Shown: in pieces, positions 42,988-52,579 of the stretch
Numbering within the stretch: position 1 is the first letter of the stretch
How the letters are laid out: the number at the start of each line of letters is the position of its first letter
Origin: Thermobifida cellulosilytica TB100
Lineage (GTDB): Bacteria > Actinomycetota > Actinomycetes > Streptosporangiales > Streptosporangiaceae
Assembly (NCBI RefSeq): GCF_001517975.1
Contig: NZ_KQ950180.1
Coordinates: forward strand, 631,755 to 695,754
DNA: 64,000 nt
Direction of reading: 5' to 3'
The notes under the pieces: model-generated
What the model was told of the DNA's origin: nothing
What the model saw: the letters and a program-made list of their open reading frames with translations, nothing else
Database searches by the model: none
Translations under genes and position numbers: made by a program

Positions 42988-44406
42988 TCACGGGCTGCCG
43001 AGCATCAGGAACAGCAGGGAGAAGAGCAGCGTCCCCACGGCCACGGCGGCGACGACGATGGCGATCACCACGGCGGTGCTGGTGCCCTCGGACTGCTGCG
43101 GGGGCTGCTGTCCGGGGTAGCCCGGCCACTGCGGCGGCACGGGCTGGGCCGGGTGGGGCTGCGGCGCCACGGGCGGGGTCCACGGCGGCTGGGGCGGCGG
43201 GTAGGGCCGGCCCGGCCCGGTCAGCGGCGTCGGGGGCGCGGTCGTCGGCCCGGGGTGGGGCCCGGGGTAGGCGGGCTGCTGCGGACCGGTGGGATACGAG
43301 GGCTGCTGCGGCCCGGCCGGGTAGGGGTAGACGGGCTGCTGGGGGCCGGTGGCGTAGTGGGGCTGCTGCGGCCCGGTGGGATACGGGGGCGTCGGCGGCG
43401 CGGGAGGCGGCTGGACCGGCGGGGCGGCGGCCGCCGCGTCGGGGGGCGCCGGGGCTGCCGGCGGGTAGGAGCGGTAGATCTCGGCCGCCGCGCTCTCCTG
43501 GGCTCCGGTGTCGGCGGCGGCGATCGCCCCGGCCACGAGGGTCTGGTGGGCGACGGGCACGGCCGTCTCGGCGGCGGGCTTCTCGGGCGGCGGCGCCTCC
43601 TCGATCCCGAGCACCAGCATCAGCGTCTCGGCCGCGGTGGGACGCCGGGAGGAGTCCTTGTCCAGGCAGCGCTCGGCGATCTCGCGCAGCGGCCCGCTCA
43701 GCTCCCCGAGGTCGGGGGCCTCCTTGACGACCCGGTTGACCACGGCCTTCAGCGAGCCGTGCCCGAACGGCCCCCGCCCGTTGGCCGCGTAGACGATGGT
43801 GGCGCCCCACGCGAACATGTCGACGGCGGGTCCCAGCGGACCGCCGGTGATCTGCTCGGGGGCCATGTAGGACGGGGTCCCGGCGATCCTGCTGGTCAGG
43901 ATCGCCGTTCCCTCCAGCGCCCGGGCGATGCCGAAGTCGATCACCCGGGGGCCGCCGGGGGCCATCAGCACGTTGGCCGGTTTGAAGTCGCGGTGCACGA
44001 TCCCGGCCTGGTGGATGGCGGCCAGGGCGGTGAGGGTGCCGACCGCGAGCCGCTCCAGGGCCGCTCCCCTCAGCGGTCCGCCGTTGCGGACCACGGCTTG
44101 CAGCGACTCGCCCTCCACGTACTCGCTGACCACGTAGGGCGGGTCGGAGTCCAGGTCGGCGGCGAGCACCTGCGCGGTGCAGAAGCGCGCGACCCGCCGG
44201 GCCATCTCGACCTCCTCGGCGAGCTGGGCGCGCAGCCCGGGAAGGTCGAGCGCGTCGGCGTGCAGCGTCTTGACCGCCACCCGACCGCCGTCGGGAGCGC
44301 TTCCGAGGTACACGACTCCCTGACCGCCCCGTCCGAGCCTGCCGAGCAGGGTGTACTCGCCGATGCTGGTGGGATCGGTGTCGAGCAAGGGGGCCGGATC
44401 GGCCAT
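42988..44406 (-). CDS. Membrane-anchored Ser/Thr protein kinase (Hanks type)
   Basis: The 472-residue protein has a kinase domain (GRGGQGVV loop at residues 25-32, Lys46 in VAVKTL, HRDFKPANVLM, VIDFGIAR, YMAPEQ), a Pro/Gln/Tyr-rich linker of about 150 residues with repeated GPQQP units, and a C-terminal membrane helix (TAVVIAIVVAAVAVGTLLF) with almost no outside part. It cannot sense ligand through PASTA domains. A gene for a membrane protein lies just upstream in the same direction. Confidence 0.9.
   Translation of the reverse strand: MADPAPLLDTDPTSIGEYTLLGRLGRGGQGVVYLGSAPDGGRVAVKTLHADALDLPGLRAQLAEEVEMARRVARFCTAQVLAADLDSDPPYVVSEYVEGESLQAVVRNGGPLRGAALERLAVGTLTALAAIHQAGIVHRDFKPANVLMAPGGPRVIDFGIARALEGTAILTSRIAGTPSYMAPEQITGGPLGPAVDMFAWGATIVYAANGRGPFGHGSLKAVVNRVVKEAPDLGELSGPLREIAERCLDKDSSRRPTAAETLMLVLGIEEAPPPEKPAAETAVPVAHQTLVAGAIAAADTGAQESAAAEIYRSYPPAAPAPPDAAAAAPPVQPPPAPPTPPYPTGPQQPHYATGPQQPVYPYPAGPQQPSYPTGPQQPAYPGPHPGPTTAPPTPLTGPGRPYPPPQPPWTPPVAPQPHPAQPVPPQWPGYPGQQPPQQSEGTSTAVVIAIVVAAVAVGTLLFSLLFLMLGSP
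43273..43388 (-). repeat. Tandem repeat in kinase linker
   Basis: Four imperfect copies of a 24-36 bp unit encode Y-x-(T/A)-GPQQP in the Pro-rich linker of the kinase. Unit sequences vary, so the repeat is old or under protein-level selection. Confidence 0.6.
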
Positions 44407-44469
44407 CGGTCCTCCCGGTCGTCTGGGTCCGCCGCCTCGGGTCCGGGTGGCGGCGGGCTTGAGACGAAC

Positions 44470-44982
44470 CTACTTGAGAGTGCCGGTGGAGGTCATCACA
44501 GTCCCCTCGCGGGAGGTTCCCACCCACTCGGCCTCCAGGGTTCCCGGTACCTGCTGGCTGAGGGTCAGGACGCTCTCGTCGATGCAGTGGTCCTCGGGGT
44601 CGTAGGTCTCCGCGTAGTCGAACACGAGGGAGGTCTCGGTCTGCTCGGTGAGGACGACGGTGCCCCGACAGTCGAGGGGCAGCAGGTCCGCGCTGCCCCG
44701 GTCGGTGCCCTCGTCGAGCTTCAGCCGGACGATCCATTCGGTGACCGGCTCGCCGTTCTCGTCGTGCTGGGCCATCTCCCCGCTCCAGCTTCCCGCGTAC
44801 TCCTCGGGGATGCCCTCGGAGACCGCGGGCTGCTCCGGTTCGGGTTCCGGCTCCGGCCACAACGCCCAGAGCGCACCGCCGACCGCGGCCAGGACCACCG
44901 CCGCAGCCGCGCCGACGACCAGCACCAGCCTGGAGCGTCGGTTGCTGTGCCGTGTGGACCGCGGTGGGGGCCACAGCGACAT
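44470..44982 (-). CDS. Single-pass membrane protein with extracytoplasmic domain, unknown
   Basis: About 170 residues from ATG 44982: a basic N-terminus, one membrane helix (RLVLVVGAAAAVVLAAVGGAL), an EPEPEPE linker and a beta-rich outer domain with two Cys (LPLDCRGTVV, DPEDHCIDES) that could form a disulfide. It precedes the Ser/Thr kinase by 63 bp, so the two may be an operon and the outer domain may be a kinase partner. A GTG further upstream is a possible alternative start. Confidence 0.6.
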   Translation of the reverse strand: MSLWPPPRSTRHSNRRSRLVLVVGAAAAVVLAAVGGALWALWPEPEPEPEQPAVSEGIPEEYAGSWSGEMAQHDENGEPVTEWIVRLKLDEGTDRGSADLLPLDCRGTVVLTEQTETSLVFDYAETYDPEDHCIDESVLTLSQQVPGTLEAEWVGTSREGTVMTSTGTLK

Positions 44983-45204
44983 CTCCCGGATCGGAGACAC
45001 CGCCGCAGGGCACTCGCTCCGGTCGGAACTGGGGGGCGCGGTCACCGCTGTTTCCCGGTGGGGGGTTCGGGGTGAGGACTCTGGCGCGAATCGATCATCG
45101 CTTCCTCCAACGGTGCGAACGTGCGCGGAGGGGCCGTTCGCGATACAGCGAACCAGGATAAGACACACAAACCACCCCCACGCGAACAAAATATGTGAAG
45201 AAGC

Positions 45205-45885
45205 TCACACAGGGTGAGGGGTGCGCTGTTCCTCGGTCCCCGCCCGCCCGGGGCGGCCCGCAGCGGCGACGCCCCGGCGGTGGCAGTCCGCGAGGTGGCC
45301 GTCGACCATGCCCACCGCCTCCATCATCGCGTGGACGGTGGTCGGGCCGACGAAGCGGAAACCGCGCCGCCGCAGCGCCCGGGCCAGGGCCGCGCTCTCC
45401 GGGGAGGAGGAGGGGACGTCGGCGGCGGTCACCGGCGCGGGGGCGGGCGCCTCGGGCGCGTGGCGCCACACGAACTCCGCCAGCCCCTCCGGCAGGTCGA
45501 GGGCGGCGCGGGCGTTTCCGACCACCGCCTCGATCTTGGCGCGGTTGCGGATGATCCGCGGGTCGGCGAGCAGCCGTGCCACGTCCCGCTCGGTGAACGC
45601 GGCCACCGCCGCGAGGTCGAAGCCGCAGAAGACCTCCCGCAGGGCCTCGCGCTTGCGCAGCACGGTCAGCCAGGACAGGCCTGCCTGGAACGCCTCCAGG
45701 CTGAGCCGTTCGAACAGGCCCCGGTCGTCGCGGACCGCCACCCCCCACTCCAGGTCGTGGTAGCGCGTCAGGTCCGCCGCGCCGAGCGCCCACGGGCAGC
45801 GGCGCAGCCCGTCGGCTCCGACGGGGGCCGCGCCCTCGGGGAGGCCCGCCCCGGCCGCGGGCCGGAGCGGACCGTCCGTGCTCAC
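45205..45885 (-). CDS. tag: 3-methyladenine DNA glycosylase I (Tag)
   Basis: The 226-residue protein has the Tag signature: RCPWALG near the start, YHDLEWGVAVRDDRGLFERL, LSWLTVLRKREALREVF, and RGFRFVGPTTVHAMMEAVGMVDGH (in two parts) with zinc ligands Cys and His at both ends (CH RRG tail). It removes 3-methyladenine from alkylated DNA. The GTG at 45885 overlaps the DivIVA-like stop (GTGA). The tag and DivIVA-like pairing is the same as Rv1209-Rv1210. Confidence 0.92.
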   Translation of the reverse strand: MSTDGPLRPAAGAGLPEGAAPVGADGLRRCPWALGAADLTRYHDLEWGVAVRDDRGLFERLSLEAFQAGLSWLTVLRKREALREVFCGFDLAAVAAFTERDVARLLADPRIIRNRAKIEAVVGNARAALDLPEGLAEFVWRHAPEAPAPAPVTAADVPSSSPESAALARALRRRGFRFVGPTTVHAMMEAVGMVDGHLADCHRRGVAAAGRPGRAGTEEQRTPHPV

Positions 45886-46364
45886 CGGCGACCCCCGGCG
45901 ACTCTGGACTGCTGTTCGGCGTACTCGGCGGCGCACTCCGGCACGGTGCCCTGCCAGGGGTCGGCGTCAGGGTCCTCGGTGTCGGGAGACTGCCGCTCCT
46001 CCTCGCCGACGGACGACGTCTCCCGCGGAGAGCGCGGGTACCACACCCGCGGCCGCTCCGCGGAGCTGCCGCGGTCGCCCAACCTCGCCTCGAGCTGCGC
46101 GATACGCGTGTCGCGCTCCTCGATGTCCGCTGCCACCCGGTCCAGCACCTCGTCCACGGCGCGCACGTGATACCCCCACAACGCCAGGGGCAGCCGTATC
46201 CGCGCCACGTCGCGGCCGGTCACCGGACGGTCCGCGGGAAGGTCGAGCGGGGGATGGTCGGCCTCGAACCGAGCCAGTTGCCCGCCGTGCCCCATGACCA
46301 GCACCGCCACGGTGACGAGCACCGCGAAGCCGGCCAGCGCCGTCAGGATCAGGATGGCTATCAC
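45882..46364 (-). CDS. DivIVA-domain-like membrane protein
   Basis: The 160-residue protein has one N-terminal membrane helix (AILILTALAGFAVLVTVAVLV), a short DivIVA-like segment (VTGRDVARIRLPLALWGY, VRAVDEVLDRVAADIEERD) predicted as coiled coil, and a disordered tail. It corresponds by position to Rv1209. It is translationally coupled to tag. Its role may be in cell-pole or envelope organisation; this is by family only. Confidence 0.75.
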   Translation of the reverse strand: MIAILILTALAGFAVLVTVAVLVMGHGGQLARFEADHPPLDLPADRPVTGRDVARIRLPLALWGYHVRAVDEVLDRVAADIEERDTRIAQLEARLGDRGSSAERPRVWYPRSPRETSSVGEEERQSPDTEDPDADPWQGTVPECAAEYAEQQSRVAGGRR

Positions 46365-46420
46365 GCCTTCGATCGTGCCACATCCGCGCCGTCGGCGGGG
46401 AGACCGGCGAACACTCTCCG

Positions 46421-47230
46421 TCAGGCGTTCTCCGCTTCGTGCAACGCCTCCTCCAACTCGGCCACGGCCTCTTCCTCCTCGACCGCCCGCTCCCACTCGG
46501 CGTGCGCCCGCCGGATGCTCTCGACGACCTCGTCGGGGTCGTCGGTGACCTGGAACAGGTCGGTGTCGTGCGGGGAGATCAACTGCTCGGCGAGCAGCCG
46601 CTCGCGGATCCACTCCACCAGGCCGCCCCAGAACTCGCTGCCCACCAGGATCACCGGGAAGCGGGTGACCTTCCCGGTCTGCACCAGGGTGATCGCCTCG
46701 AACAGCTCGTCGAGCGTGCCGAAGCCGCCCGGCAGCACCACGAACGCCTGGGAGTACTTCACGAACATCGTCTTGCGGACGAAGAAGTACCGGAAGGTGA
46801 CCCCCATGTTGACGTACTCGTTGAGCGCCTGCTCGAACGGCAGCTCGATGCCCAGGCCGATCGAGGTCCCCCCGGCCAGGGCGGCCCCCTTGTTGGCGGC
46901 CTCCATCAGCCCCGGGCCGCCGCCGGTGATGACCGTGTACCCGGCCCGCGCGAGCTTGTCGCCGATCGTCTCGCCCAGCCGGTAGTAGGGGGTGCCGGGT
47001 TTGACCCGGGCGGAGCCGAACACGCACACGGCCCGTCCGACCTCGGACAGCATGCCGAAGCCCTCGACGAACTCCGACTGGATGCGCAGCACCCGCCAGG
47101 GGTCGGTGTGCACCCAGTCGGTGGGGCCGCGGCGGTCGAGCAGCCGCTGGTCGGTGGTGCTTCTGGGGATCTCCCTGCCCCGGTAGGTGAGGGGGCCTGC
47201 CTGTCGTTCCGCTGATCGAGAATCCGTCAT
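46421..47230 (-). CDS. LOG-family nucleotide phosphoribohydrolase-like protein
   Basis: The 269-residue protein has the LOG/TIGR00730 Rossmann motifs: VCVFGSARV, ITGGGPGLMEAANKGA and VVLPGGFGTLDELFEA. These enzymes release bases from nucleotide 5'-monophosphates, including cytokinin ribotides. The C-terminus is an acidic helix (EEEEAVAELEEAL). Equivalent to Rv1205, which likewise lies near dapE and dapD. Substrate here unverified. Confidence 0.88.
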   Translation of the reverse strand: MTDSRSAERQAGPLTYRGREIPRSTTDQRLLDRRGPTDWVHTDPWRVLRIQSEFVEGFGMLSEVGRAVCVFGSARVKPGTPYYRLGETIGDKLARAGYTVITGGGPGLMEAANKGAALAGGTSIGLGIELPFEQALNEYVNMGVTFRYFFVRKTMFVKYSQAFVVLPGGFGTLDELFEAITLVQTGKVTRFPVILVGSEFWGGLVEWIRERLLAEQLISPHDTDLFQVTDDPDEVVESIRRAHAEWERAVEEEEAVAELEEALHEAENA

Positions 47231-47270
47231 GGCGCAACGTTACCCACTCGGGGCGTCGCGTAGAGCCCTT

Positions 47271-47305
47271 CTGACCAGGCCCGGCAGCCGACGGGGCCGG
47301 GTCAG
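47271..47305 (-). terminator. Hairpin overlapping the dapE stop
   Basis: CTGACCAGGCCCGG pairs with CGGGGCCGGGTCAG at 12 of 14 positions. The stem begins over the dapE stop codon and lies before the LOG gene in the same direction. Confidence 0.45.
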
Positions 47306-48366
47306 GACGCCCCGGTGAGCCAGGCGGCCATGCGGCGCTCGGCCGCGGCGACCTGCTCCAGGTCCACCCACTCGTCCCTGGTGTGCGCCAGCGTGGGCTC
47401 GCCGGGACCGTAGTTGACCGCGGGGATCCCCAGTTCGGCCATGCGCGCCACGTCGGTCCAGCCGAGCTTGGCCCGGGCCTGGCCTCCGCCGACGGAGGCC
47501 ACGAACGCGGCCGCCGTGGGGTGGTCCAGCCCGGGGCGGGCCGCCGCCGCGGCGTCGGTGACCCGCACGTCGAACCCGTCGAAGACCTCCCGCAGGTGCG
47601 CCTCGGCCTCCTGGAGCGTGCGGTCGGGGGCGAACCGGTAGTTGACGGTGACGACGCAGACGTCGGGGACGACGTTGCCCGCCACTCCCCCGGTGATGCC
47701 GACCGCGTTGAGCCCCTCGTGGTAGCGCAGGCCGTCGACCTCGGGTTGGCGGGGGGTGTAGGCGCGCAGCACGTCCAGGATGCGCCCGGCCTCGTGGATA
47801 GCGTTGCGGCCCATCCAGGAGCGGGCGCTGTGCGCGCGGACGCCGCGCGCGGTCACCTCCACCCGCATGGTGCCCTGGCAGCCGCCCTCGATCTGGCCCC
47901 CGGTGGGCTCCAGGAGCACCGCGAAGTCCCCGCGCAGCCACTCGGGGTGGCGGGCCGCCAGGCGCCGCAGCCCGTTGCGCTCGGCCTCGACCTCCTCGCA
48001 GTCGTAGAAGACGAAGGTGAGGTCGTGGCGCGGCTCGGTGACGGTCGCGGCCAGCCTGAGCTGCACCGCCACGCCGCTCTTCATGTCGGAGGCGCCGCAG
48101 CCGTAGAGCCTTCCGTCGACCACGCGGGAGGGCACGTTGTCGGCGGTGGGCACGGTGTCGATGTGCCCGGCGAGCACCACGCGGCTGGCCCGGCCCAGCT
48201 CGGTGCGGGCCACGACCGCGTCGCCGTCGCGCGTCACGGTCAGGTGCGGCAGGGACCGCAGCGCCGCCTCGACGGCGTCGGCGAGGGGCTTCTCCGCCCC
48301 GCTGACCGACTCGATGTCGACGAGGCGTGCGGTGAGGTCGCGGACGTCCGCGGTGAGGTCGAGCAT
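47302..48366 (-). CDS. dapE: Succinyl-diaminopimelate desuccinylase
   Basis: The 354-residue M20 metallopeptidase-family protein has [12 protein letters not shown] (metal His and Asp), [26 protein letters not shown] with the catalytic Glu, and [13 protein letters not shown]. It hydrolyses N-succinyl-L,L-diaminopimelate in lysine and cell-wall DAP synthesis. Two more genes of the succinylase branch (dapD, dapC) are close by. Length is normal. Confidence 0.9.
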   Translation of the reverse strand: MLDLTADVRDLTARLVDIESVSGAEKPLADAVEAALRSLPHLTVTRDGDAVVARTELGRASRVVLAGHIDTVPTADNVPSRVVDGRLYGCGASDMKSGVAVQLRLAATVTEPRHDLTFVFYDCEEVEAERNGLRRLAARHPEWLRGDFAVLLEPTGGQIEGGCQGTMRVEVTARGVRAHSARSWMGRNAIHEAGRILDVLRAYTPRQPEVDGLRYHEGLNAVGITGGVAGNVVPDVCVVTVNYRFAPDRTLQEAEAHLREVFDGFDVRVTDAAAAARPGLDHPTAAAFVASVGGGQARAKLGWTDVARMAELGIPAVNYGPGEPTLAHTRDEWVDLEQVAAAERRMAAWLTGAS

Positions 48367-48449
48367 GGCTGCGCTTCCGGTGCGGTTCGGGCGGTGGGAC
48401 GGCCGCCGGTCCCGGCCTCAGAGGGCCGGGACCGGCGCGGGAGGAGCGG

Positions 48450-49286
<837 letters not shown>

Positions 49287-49529
49287 GGCTGGGAGCCTAC
49301 TGGGTTCCGCTCCCGGCGGGAGAAACCGGGCACGCCCCGTGGTGTCAATCACGGCGTTCCTGCGACATCACTCCGGAACGGTCCGTAACATCGGATTCCA
49401 GAACCTCTGCGCCGCAGTGCGCATCGAAGCCTTGGGTCCACCCTGGACCGCTCCAACCTGCCCGTTTCACGCTATGGGAATTTTGTCATCTCATGGCGTG
49501 ATTTCGCCCTGAATCTATATGGTCTGCTC

Positions 49530-50375
49530 GTGCCCAGAAAGCGTCGAAGGATTTCCGCGTTCGTCAAGATCCTGCTCGCCCTGACCGTGGCCTGCGGGCT
49601 GCTGGTCGGTGCAGGGATCTATGTCATGCGCTCGATCAAGCCCCTTGACCTGTCGCCCCCTCCCCCCGAGGACGGCTGCCGACTCGTCACCGAGGAGGAC
49701 ACCGACACCTTGGAGCTGGAACAGGCGGCCAACGCCGCGACGGTCGCCGGGGTGGCCTTCGCCATGGACCTTCCCCAGCACGCCGTGGTCATCTCCTACG
49801 CCACGGTGTGGCAGGAGTCGAAGTTCTACAACATCGAGTACGGCGACCGCGACTCCCTGGGCCTGTTCCAGCAGCGCCCCTCCATGGAGTGGGGCAGCCC
49901 CGAGGAGATCATCGACCCCGTCTACGCCAGCACCAAGTTCTACGAGGAGCTCGTGCAGGTCGAGGGCTACCTGGACCTCCCCGTCCACGAGGCGGCCCAG
50001 TCCGTGCAGCGCAGCGCCGACGGGTTCGCCTACGACCAGCACGAACCGCGCTCCCGGACCATGGCCGCGGCCTTCACCGGTACCGAGGGAGCCGCTTTGA
50101 CCTGCTGGTTCCCCGAGGAGGAGGCGGGTCCCACCGACCTGGACGCAGCCGTGGAGGAGATGCGCCGCGTCTTCGGCGTCGGCCCCGAGGAGCTGGGGAC
50201 CGTGCAGCGCCAGACCGGCGACCTCGGCTGGGCGATGGCCCAGTGGGCGGTCGCCCACGCCTCCGTCTACGGCATCACCTCGGTGACCTACCTGGACCGG
50301 CAGTGGACCGCCGACTCGGGCGAGGACGGCTGGCAGACCGTGGAGACGGTCTCGGAGGAGATCGTCCTGCGGTGA
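49530..50375 (+). CDS. Membrane-anchored lysozyme-fold protein
   Basis: The 281-residue protein has one membrane helix (FVKILLALTVACGLLVGAGIYV) and an outer domain with a lytic-transglycosylase-like core: YATVWQESKFYNIEYG, where Glu is the likely catalytic acid, DSLGLFQQRPSMEWG and DPVYASTKFYEEL. It probably acts on cell-wall glycan strands. Start is a GTG at 49530 with a weak leader. Divergent from dapD across 243 bp. Often mis-labelled in genomes; the fold call is mine from motifs. Confidence 0.72.
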   Translation: MPRKRRRISAFVKILLALTVACGLLVGAGIYVMRSIKPLDLSPPPPEDGCRLVTEEDTDTLELEQAANAATVAGVAFAMDLPQHAVVISYATVWQESKFYNIEYGDRDSLGLFQQRPSMEWGSPEEIIDPVYASTKFYEELVQVEGYLDLPVHEAAQSVQRSADGFAYDQHEPRSRTMAAAFTGTEGAALTCWFPEEEAGPTDLDAAVEEMRRVFGVGPEELGTVQRQTGDLGWAMAQWAVAHASVYGITSVTYLDRQWTADSGEDGWQTVETVSEEIVLR

Positions 50376-50413
50376 GCGGGCGGCCCCGGCGCCGTGCGGC
50401 CGGGGCGGCCCGC
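50376..50413. terminator. Bidirectional hairpin
   Basis: GCGGGCGGCCCCGGC pairs with GCCGGGGCGGCCCGC with one mismatch, around an 8-nt loop, between convergent stops at 50375 and 50425. Confidence 0.7.
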
Positions 50414-50424
50414 CCACCGGCCGG

Positions 50425-51537
50425 TCACAGCTCCGTGAGACGCTTGGCCGCGGCCGCCACCCGCTCGTCGGTGGCGGTGAAGGCCACCCGGACGTGCCCC
50501 GCACCCGCCGGGCCGTAGAACTCCCCGGGCGCCACCAGGATGCCCCGCTCCGCCAGCAGCCGCACCGACCCCCACCCGTCGTGCTCGGGGTGGCTGGCCC
50601 ACAGGTACAGTCCCGCCTCGGAGTGGGTGATGCGCCAGCCCGCGCCCTCCAGCGCCTCGCGCAGCCGGGCGCGCCGCGCCGCGTAGCGCTGCTTCTGCTC
50701 CCGGGCGTGCCCGTCGTCGTCGAGCGCCGCGCGCATCGCCGCCTGCACCGGGGCGGGCACCATCATCCCGGCGTGCTTGCGCGCCGCGAGCAGTTGCCGC
50801 ACCAGAGCGGGGTCGCCGGCCACGAAGCCCGCCCGGTAGCCCGCCAGGTTGGAACGCTTGGACAGCGAGTGGACGGCGAGCAGTCCCTCGTGGGAGCCGC
50901 CGCACACGTCGGGGTGGAGGATCGACAGCGGCTGCTCGCCCTCCCAGCCCAGGTCCAGGTAGCACTCGTCGGAGGCGACGACGACACCGCGCTCCCGCGC
51001 CCAGGCCACCACCTTGCGCAGGTGCGCGGCGCCCAGGACGCGGCCGGTGGGGTTGGCCGGGGAGTTGATCCACAGCAGCCCGGGCCGCGCGGGTCCCAGT
51101 TGCGCCAGGCCGTCGGCCGCGACCGGGGTGGCTCCCGCCAGGCGCGCGCCGACGTCGTAGGTGGGGTAGGCCAGCTCCGGGAAGACGACCGTGTCGCCCG
51201 GGCCGAGCCCGAGCAGGGTGGGCAGCCAGGCCACCAGTTCCTTGGAGCCGACGGTCGGCAGGGTCGCGTCGGGGTCCACCCGCACCCCGTGGCGGCGTTC
51301 CAGCCAGCCGCTGATGGACTCGCGCAGCGCCCGGGTGCCGTACGTCTGCGGGTACCCGGGCGCGTCGGCGGCCTCGGCCAGCGCCGCGCGCAACCGTTCG
51401 GGCACCGGGTCCACCGGGGTGCCCATCGACAGGTCCACGATGCCGTCCGGATGCCCGGCCGCGATCTCCTTGTACGGAGCCAGCCGGTCCCACGGGAAGG
51501 TCGGCAGCCGGTCAGCCACCGGACGCCGCTCGGCCAT
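50425..51537 (-). CDS. dapC: N-succinyldiaminopimelate aminotransferase
   Basis: The 370-residue fold-type I aminotransferase has YGTRALRESISGWLERR, WINSPANPTGRVLG, VASDECYLDLGWEG and the PLP Lys in HSLSKRSNLAGYRAGF. The match to actinobacterial DapC and the neighbours dapD and dapE support amination of N-succinyl-2-amino-6-oxopimelate. ATG 51537 is used; a GTG three codons upstream is nearer to GAGGGG. Followed in the same direction by nothing; fdxC lies upstream, as for Rv1177-Rv1178. Confidence 0.9.
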   Translation of the reverse strand: MAERRPVADRLPTFPWDRLAPYKEIAAGHPDGIVDLSMGTPVDPVPERLRAALAEAADAPGYPQTYGTRALRESISGWLERRHGVRVDPDATLPTVGSKELVAWLPTLLGLGPGDTVVFPELAYPTYDVGARLAGATPVAADGLAQLGPARPGLLWINSPANPTGRVLGAAHLRKVVAWARERGVVVASDECYLDLGWEGEQPLSILHPDVCGGSHEGLLAVHSLSKRSNLAGYRAGFVAGDPALVRQLLAARKHAGMMVPAPVQAAMRAALDDDGHAREQKQRYAARRARLREALEGAGWRITHSEAGLYLWASHPEHDGWGSVRLLAERGILVAPGEFYGPAGAGHVRVAFTATDERVAAAAKRLTEL

Positions 51538-51728
51538 GGTCGCCACGTCCCCTCGTCACGTCGCCTCCCGCACCGTCCCGGTCGGCTGGAGCGGGTCTGT
51601 CGTCTGCCGTGTCCGCCCCGTCCCGGGGCATGAATCGACCACGCCGCCCTCCGCCCCCGCGGGGGACGGCAGCGGCGTGGTCGCCGTCGGCCGCCTCGGC
51701 TGCGGCGGCCGGAATCCGATCGCGTCTG

Positions 51729-52055
51729 CTACTCGTGGTCGCCCTGGGGCGGGAGGGCCGCCACCAGCGGGTGGTCCCGGTCGATCTTGCCGACCTTGGA
51801 GGCGCCGCCGGGAGAGCCGAGGTCGTCGAAGAACTCGACGTTGGCCTTGTGGAAGTCCGCCCACTCGCTGGGCAGGTCGTCCTCGTAGTAGATGGCCTCC
51901 ACAGGGCACACCGGCTCGCAGGCACCGCAGTCGACGCACTCGTCGGGGTGGATGTAGAGCATGCGCCCACCCTCGTAGATGCAGTCGACGGGGCACTCTT
52001 CGATGCACGCCTTGTCGAGCACGTCGACACACGGCTGCGCGATGACGTAGGTCAC
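51729..52055 (-). CDS. fdxC: Seven-iron ferredoxin FdxC
   Basis: The 108-residue ferredoxin has Cys for a 3Fe-4S cluster ([19 protein letters not shown]) and a 4Fe-4S cluster ([16 protein letters not shown]). The GTG at 52055 has GGAGGAAT 7 nt upstream. It is the standard actinobacterial FdxC, an electron carrier for P450 and other oxidoreductases. It lies upstream of dapC in the same direction with about 190 bp between. Confidence 0.95.
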   Translation of the reverse strand: MTYVIAQPCVDVLDKACIEECPVDCIYEGGRMLYIHPDECVDCGACEPVCPVEAIYYEDDLPSEWADFHKANVEFFDDLGSPGGASKVGKIDRDHPLVAALPPQGDHE

Positions 52056-52266
52056 GTCGTATTCCTCCTCGGTCTCGCCACGTGGACCGCGTAAGTGGCT
52101 GCTACGTCGCGATACTTCTGACCGACCATCACCGGAGTGGACGACCGGGACCTGCGCCTGCGCGGAAGAGGCCCGGCAGTGTCCCGGAAGCGGGTCTAAC
52201 GGCCAGAGGACACGGGTACCGCTCTCTCTAGTATTGCGGTGCAAGCAACGTGGATCACCATCGGGG

Positions 52267-52527
52267 GTGGCGACATTGGGATACGTCGCACGGCTGACGC
52301 ACTCCGTCACCGCGGACGACACCGGACAGCGCGTCACCGTGCGTTTCCGGCTGCCTGACGGGCGTTTCCGGGATATCGTCGGGGTACTGGAGTCATGGCA
52401 CGGCGACGTCCTGACGCTGCGCCGCCGCGACGGCTCCACGGCACAGGTCGCCGCCGGGGACGTGGTCGCCAGCAAGGTCGTGCCGGGGGAGCCGCCACGG
52501 CGCCGCAGCGCGACGGGTCCCGCGTGA
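52267..52527 (+). CDS. Small SH3-like protein, unknown
   Basis: About 86 residues: [61 protein letters not shown], a small beta-barrel pattern ending in a basic tail. It resembles the N-terminal segment of some actinobacterial GNAT acetyltransferases in this genomic position, here without the acetyltransferase part. GTG 52267 or TTG 52276 could start it. Function unknown. Confidence 0.6.
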   Translation: MATLGYVARLTHSVTADDTGQRVTVRFRLPDGRFRDIVGVLESWHGDVLTLRRRDGSTAQVAAGDVVASKVVPGEPPRRRSATGPA

Positions 52528-52579
52528 TCCGGAGCGCCCGACCGGAGGCGAGACGAGGCAGGAGGTGGGAGTCCGCGCC

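Noticed and set aside
43273-43388. Possible CRISPR or DNA tandem array
   Set aside because: Repeat units are coding, in frame in the kinase linker, and have no spacers.
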